A stretch of 25,774 nt of DNA from Pseudomonadota bacterium (GTDB lineage Bacteria > Pseudomonadota > Alphaproteobacteria > Rhizobiales > Rhizobiaceae): contig JAEYRU010000300.1 of the NCBI GenBank assembly GCA_023435335.1, positions 1 through 25,774 of the forward strand, in the 5' to 3' direction. Below are positions 23,204-25,774 of this stretch, piece after piece. The position numbers and the translations under genes are program-made. Numbering within the stretch: the stretch's first letter is position 1; the number at the start of each line of letters is the position of its first letter. Under the pieces are notes generated by a model that was not told the origin of the DNA, did not search any database, and was given only the letters and a program-made list of their open reading frames with translations.

Positions 23204-24106
23204 TCAGGCGGCGGCGCGCCATCCTTCCTTGAGGGCTTCCATCGTCGCACGGATATGATCCGCCGCCGCGCGCACCGGGGCAATGGCATCGGGAGCCACG
23301 ATCATGCAGAGATTGTAGTTCGACAGCGCGGGCAGTCCGTGGTCGGGACCAAGGGCCACGATGTCGTCGCCGATGAACGATCTCGGCAGCGGGGCGACGG
23401 CCAGGTCAGCGAGGATGGCCGAGCGCTGTCCGGCCGTGTGCGCGCTCATATAGGCGATGCGGTATTCGACGCCGGCCTTGCCGAGTTGCTCCAGCGCGTC
23501 GGCGCGCCACGCGCAGCCCTCCTCCCAGACCGAAACCGGAAGCGGCTTCTTGAGATAGGCGGATCCGCCCTTCGCTCCGCCCCAGACGATCGGTTCCGTC
23601 AGCAACACCTCCGCCTCGCCGGGAATGTTGCGGCACGAAGTGAACAGCGTGATGTCCAGTTCGCGCTCGGCCATGCGCCGGCGCAGGTTCGCGGACTGGT
23701 CGATCCGCACGTCGACCGCTACCGAGGGATGCGACTGCGCGAAGCGCTTGAGCACGTTGGGCAGGACCCGCTCGCCATAGTCGTCCGGAGAGCCCAGGCG
23801 AACCACGCCGCTCACGTCCGGCACGATGAATTTCGAAACAGCCTCGCGGTTGATCGCCAGCATGCGCCGCGCGTAGCCCATCAATATCTCGCCATCGGTG
23901 GTCAGGGCGACCGAGCGCGCATCGCGGCTGAACACCGAGCAGCGCAGCGTCTCCTCCAGCTTCTTGATCTGCATGGACACCGCCGACGGTGTGCGGAAGA
24001 CGGCGTTCGCGGCAGCGGTGAAACTACCGGTCTCGGCAATCGCCACGAAGGTGCGCAGCACGTCGATGTCGAGCAGCGGGAGGGGATGATTCAAGGGGGC
24101 GGTCAT
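23204..24106 (-). CDS. LysR-family transcriptional regulator (LrhA/VtlR-like)
   Basis: The 300-aa protein is a standard LTTR: N-terminal winged helix (about 12-72, LDIDVLRTFVAIAETGSFTAAANAVFRTPSAVSMQIKKLEE), then a substrate-binding domain beginning GVVRLGSPDDYGERVLPNVL. This is the subgroup with the LxIDxLRTFVxIAETGSF start often found divergent from DUF1127 genes in rhizobia. The similarity to LrhA and to VtlR, which controls small DUF1127 genes in Brucella, is from memory. The start has AAGGA about 9 nt upstream. A symmetric T-rich site (24135-24159) in the gap to the divergent DUF1127 gene is its probable operator. The inducer is unknown. Confidence 0.88.
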   Translation of the reverse strand: MTAPLNHPLPLLDIDVLRTFVAIAETGSFTAAANAVFRTPSAVSMQIKKLEETLRCSVFSRDARSVALTTDGEILMGYARRMLAINREAVSKFIVPDVSGVVRLGSPDDYGERVLPNVLKRFAQSHPSVAVDVRIDQSANLRRRMAERELDITLFTSCRNIPGEAEVLLTEPIVWGGAKGGSAYLKKPLPVSVWEEGCAWRADALEQLGKAGVEYRIAYMSAHTAGQRSAILADLAVAPLPRSFIGDDIVALGPDHGLPALSNYNLCMIVAPDAIAPVRAAADHIRATMEALKEGWRAAA

Positions 24107-24134
24107 GCGGCATGTCCTTGCATCAGTTTATCTG

Positions 24135-24159
24135 AACGAAAACATCATTCCATTTCGTT
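24135..24159. promoter_or_regulatory. probable LysR operator between LysR and DUF1127 genes
   Basis: Perfect 7-bp inverted repeat AACGAAA-N11-TTTCGTT, the size and spacing expected of an LTTR recognition site. It is centred in the 131-bp divergent gap between the LysR gene and the DUF1127 gene. Confidence 0.6.
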
Positions 24160-24237
24160 TGATTGAACATCAGGCTCCGGTCATAGTCAAGACCAACGAC
24201 AGGGAAACGTCCCTGCCGAAAAGGAAGGAGCAGGACG

Positions 24238-24408
24238 ATGAACCTCTTGAACGCAATAAGCAGCTATATCGGCGGGCTGGAACGTCGGCGCCGCTTCTAT
24301 CGCACCGAGCGCCTCGTGCGCAGTCTCCCGCCGGAAGTTCTGAAGGACATCGGCTGGCCCGGTTCCGCCGACGGTCTCGAGCGCGACCGACGCTACAGGG
24401 TTCACTGA
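24238..24408 (+). CDS. DUF1127 (YjiS-like) small protein
   Basis: The 56-aa protein MNLLNAISSYIGGLERRRR... contains the DUF1127 core: an Arg-rich helix (ERRRRFYRTERLVRSLP), then EVLKDIGWP and a charged tail. DUF1127 proteins are small, Arg-rich and often RNA- or stress-linked in alphaproteobacteria; some act with sRNAs or in phosphate and carbon metabolism. The start has AAGGAG, about 8 nt upstream. It is divergent from the LysR gene that probably controls it. A strong hairpin follows at 24421. Confidence 0.8.
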   Translation: MNLLNAISSYIGGLERRRRFYRTERLVRSLPPEVLKDIGWPGSADGLERDRRYRVH

Positions 24409-24420
24409 TGCGGCCTGTCC

Positions 24421-24451
24421 GGTCTGCCATGCAGCGTGAGCATGGCAGACC
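24421..24451 (+). terminator. 12-bp hairpin downstream of DUF1127 gene
   Basis: Perfect 12-bp stem GGTCTGCCATGC / GCATGGCAGACC with loop AGCGTGA, 12 bp after the DUF1127 stop. There is no T-tract, so it is a 3' end hairpin or the body of a small structured RNA. The remaining 24452-24688 shows no other gene I can support. Confidence 0.55.
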
Positions 24452-24688
24452 TGTCGCTCGTGCAACTATGTCGCAGATTCCCGCTAACCCCTTGCTGGCG
24501 TGACGTAATCCGTCGCCATTTGGCGGAACTGGCCGGCCCGTGTCGTTTTTTGTGCGCTGCACTTCGCTTTTGCCGCTCTGGCGCGCCGCGACAACACCTA
24601 TATCCGGCGCATCAGACGAGCACCCCCACTCCATAATGCGAAGGATGCTCCGTGTGAGAATCGACAGCGATTTGCATGGAGTCTTGAA

Positions 24689-24826
24689 ATGAAGCTTGTC
24701 ACCCGCCTTTTCGGCCGGCGCGCCTCGAACCTGGTCACCGAACTGGAACGCCAGCGCCTCGGAAGAACCATGCCCGGACAGACCGCGGCCCTCGCGGCAT
24801 CGCGCCTCGGGTTCCTGATCAACTGA
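24689..24826 (+). CDS. tiny conserved-looking basic protein (45 aa)
   Basis: The 45-aa frame reads MKLVTRLFGRRASNLVTELERQRLGRTMPGQ... and ends in FLIN. GGAG stands 8 nt before the ATG. It is amphipathic and basic at the N-terminus. It has the size and composition of the small proteins often clustered with DUF1127 genes, but I do not recognise a family. A hairpin 17 bp after the stop (24843-24865) supports a real transcript end. Confidence 0.5.
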   Translation: MKLVTRLFGRRASNLVTELERQRLGRTMPGQTAALAASRLGFLIN

Positions 24827-24842
24827 TAGCGACGTTGCCGCC

Positions 24843-24865
24843 CGCCCCGGCAGAGAACCGGGGCG
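24843..24865 (+). terminator. hairpin after the 45-aa gene
   Basis: Perfect 8-bp stem CGCCCCGG / CCGGGGCG with loop CAGAGAA, followed by GCGTTCGTTG. Probable transcription end of the 45-aa gene. Confidence 0.6.
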
Positions 24866-24923
24866 GCGTTCGTTGCGCCGCCGGCCGGCCAGCGCGCTGT
24901 TTCGTTAGCGCCCGCGTAGCGCA

Positions 24924-24980
24924 TTGACAAACAAGTCTTTTCCTGTTCACGCTTGCCCCTGAGCGACACGTCTCTGTCGC
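24924..24980 (+). promoter_or_regulatory. possible promoter and leader hairpin of the GlxA-type regulator
   Basis: TTGACA (24924-24929) is a perfect -35 consensus, but no clear -10 follows at 17 bp. GCGACA-cgtctc-TGTCGC (24963-24980) is a perfect 6-bp hairpin ending right before the ATG at 24981. Confidence 0.35.
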
Positions 24981-25774
24981 ATGCCGCAGGGGGCACTCTT
25001 GTCTTCGAAGCCAGCAATCCGGCGTTCCATCGTCTTCTTCCTCGTACCTGATTTCACAATGATGGCCTTCGCGACGGCGCTGGAGCCGCTGCGCGCCGCC
25101 AATCGCATGCTTGGGTTCGAGGCTTACGCCTGGCGCCTCGCCAGCCTCGACGGAAAACCGGTACGGGCCTCCAACGGCGTCGAATGCGCGGTCGACACCT
25201 CTCTTGAGGACGAGCGGCGGAAGATGGCCGGGCCGGAGCGCCCCTCCATGGTGATCGTCTGCACCGGCCTCAACGTGGACAAGTTCCAGAACCGCAGTGC
25301 CTTCGCCTGGCTGCGCGAGGAATACAATCGCGGCGTCGCGGTCGGCGGACTGTGCACCGGTGCGCACGTATTGGCTGCGGCCGGCCTGCTCGCCAACAAG
25401 CGCTGCGCGATCCACTGGGAGAACCTGCCCGGTTTCGCAGAGACCTTCCCCAAGGCCAATGTCTTTGCCGACCTGTTCGAGGTGGACGCCAACATCTACA
25501 CCTGCGCCGGCGGTACCGCCGCGCTCGACATGATGCTGAAGCTGATCGGCGACGATTTCGACGACAATCTCGTCAACAAGGTCTGCGAGCAGTTCCTGAC
25601 GGACCGCGTGCGCAACCCGACCGACCGCCAGCGCCTGCCGCTGCGTGCCCGTCTCGGCGTGCAGAACTCCAAGGTACTGACCATCATCGAACTGATGGAG
25701 GCCAACCTTTCCGAACCACTATCCCTAGTCGAGATCGCCGACCATGTCGGGCTTTCGCGCCGGCAGATCGAGCG
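24981..25774 (+). CDS. GlxA/GbdR-like AraC-family regulator, cut by window end
   Basis: The visible 264 codons give a DJ-1/PfpI (GATase1-like) sensor domain (about 15-190: SIVFFLVPDFTMMAFATALE, LEPLRAANRML, GGLCTGAHVLAAAGLL, IHWENLPGFAETF, TCAGGTAALDMMLKLIG). The beginning of an AraC DNA-binding domain follows (LSLVEIADHVGLSRRQIER). The missing part is the rest of the HTH. This order defines the GlxA group, which includes the betaine/dimethylglycine regulator GbdR and carnitine regulator CdhR. In a window with an MttB-type betaine methyltransferase, a GbdR-like role is plausible but not proved. The start may be ATG 24981 or TTG 24999; the latter has AGGGGG 5 nt upstream and avoids the hairpin. 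Confidence 0.88.
   Translation, partial: MPQGALLSSKPAIRRSIVFFLVPDFTMMAFATALEPLRAANRMLGFEAYAWRLASLDGKPVRASNGVECAVDTSLEDERRKMAGPERPSMVIVCTGLNVDKFQNRSAFAWLREEYNRGVAVGGLCTGAHVLAAAGLLANKRCAIHWENLPGFAETFPKANVFADLFEVDANIYTCAGGTAALDMMLKLIGDDFDDNLVNKVCEQFLTDRVRNPTDRQRLPLRARLGVQNSKVLTIIELMEANLSEPLSLVEIADHVGLSRRQIE

Noticed and set aside
1..25774. CRISPR arrays, tRNA or rRNA genes, insertion sequences, SAM-II or cobalamin riboswitches
   Set aside because: I looked for spaced repeats, cloverleaf-like ends, transposase frames and known riboswitch consensus blocks upstream of the methyl-transfer genes and found none I could support.

Overview
The window looks like the chromosome of a GC-rich alphaproteobacterium, most likely of the Rhizobiales (Phyllobacteriaceae/Rhizobiaceae-like). 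The grounds are the rhizobial gene families present: ExoD, a DUF1127 small protein divergent from a LysR regulator, a GlxA/GbdR-type AraC regulator, a putative glycolipid-binding protein, and a non-pyrrolysine MttB. The order assignment is inference from gene content. I saw no rRNA, tRNA, CRISPR array, prophage or insertion sequence.

Layout. 1-560: mostly non-coding, with one doubtful small reverse ORF. 564-1301: membrane-anchored putative metallopeptidase. 1353-2996 (-): winged-helix regulator with a long C-terminal sensor/helical part. 3201-4223: homocysteine S-methyltransferase behind a palindromic operator. 4266-4850 (-): YqjI/NfeR-like PadR regulator with a triple operator, divergent from an MFS transporter (5117-6409). 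6406-7859 (-): two-gene unit of a dienelactone hydrolase and a Fe-S protein. 7997-9589 (-): MttB-family methyltransferase. 9762-11324 (-): exported serine hydrolase. 11582-12280: corrinoid protein. 12376-14975: convergent GT39 and GT2-GtrA glycosyltransferases. 15151-17804: DUF1638, glycolipid-binding, DUF4893 and ExoD proteins. 17908-19260: exported VWA protein. 19429-22868: small PF13769-like protein, then methyltetrahydrofolate methyltransferase and a RamA-like corrinoid reactivase behind a second copy of the same operator. 22865-24826: small membrane protein, LysR regulator, DUF1127 protein and another tiny protein. 24981-end: GlxA/GbdR-like regulator cut by the window edge.

The central theme is corrinoid-dependent one-carbon transfer. 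The homocysteine domain (3201-4223), the B12 domain (11582-12280) and the methyl-THF domain (19808-20785) of a MetH-type methionine synthase are present as three separate genes, plus a RamA-like ATP-dependent reactivator (20805-22868). This is a distributed methionine synthase. The homocysteine and methyl-THF units, 16 kb apart, share an almost identical ATATAAAGA/TCTTTATAT operator, so they belong to one regulon, probably of the SahR/SamR (ArsR-family) type. MttB may load methyl groups from a quaternary amine such as glycine betaine onto the same corrinoid protein, and the GbdR-like regulator fits betaine metabolism. The methyltransferases and the reactivase carry Arg/Gly-rich basic tails, while the corrinoid protein has a strongly acidic N-terminus, which suggests electrostatic assembly.

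Two further patterns stand out. Three of the five convergent gene pairs share the same CTAG as overlapping TAG stops on both strands. The PadR operator has three GATATATC-like elements spaced exactly 16 bp apart.
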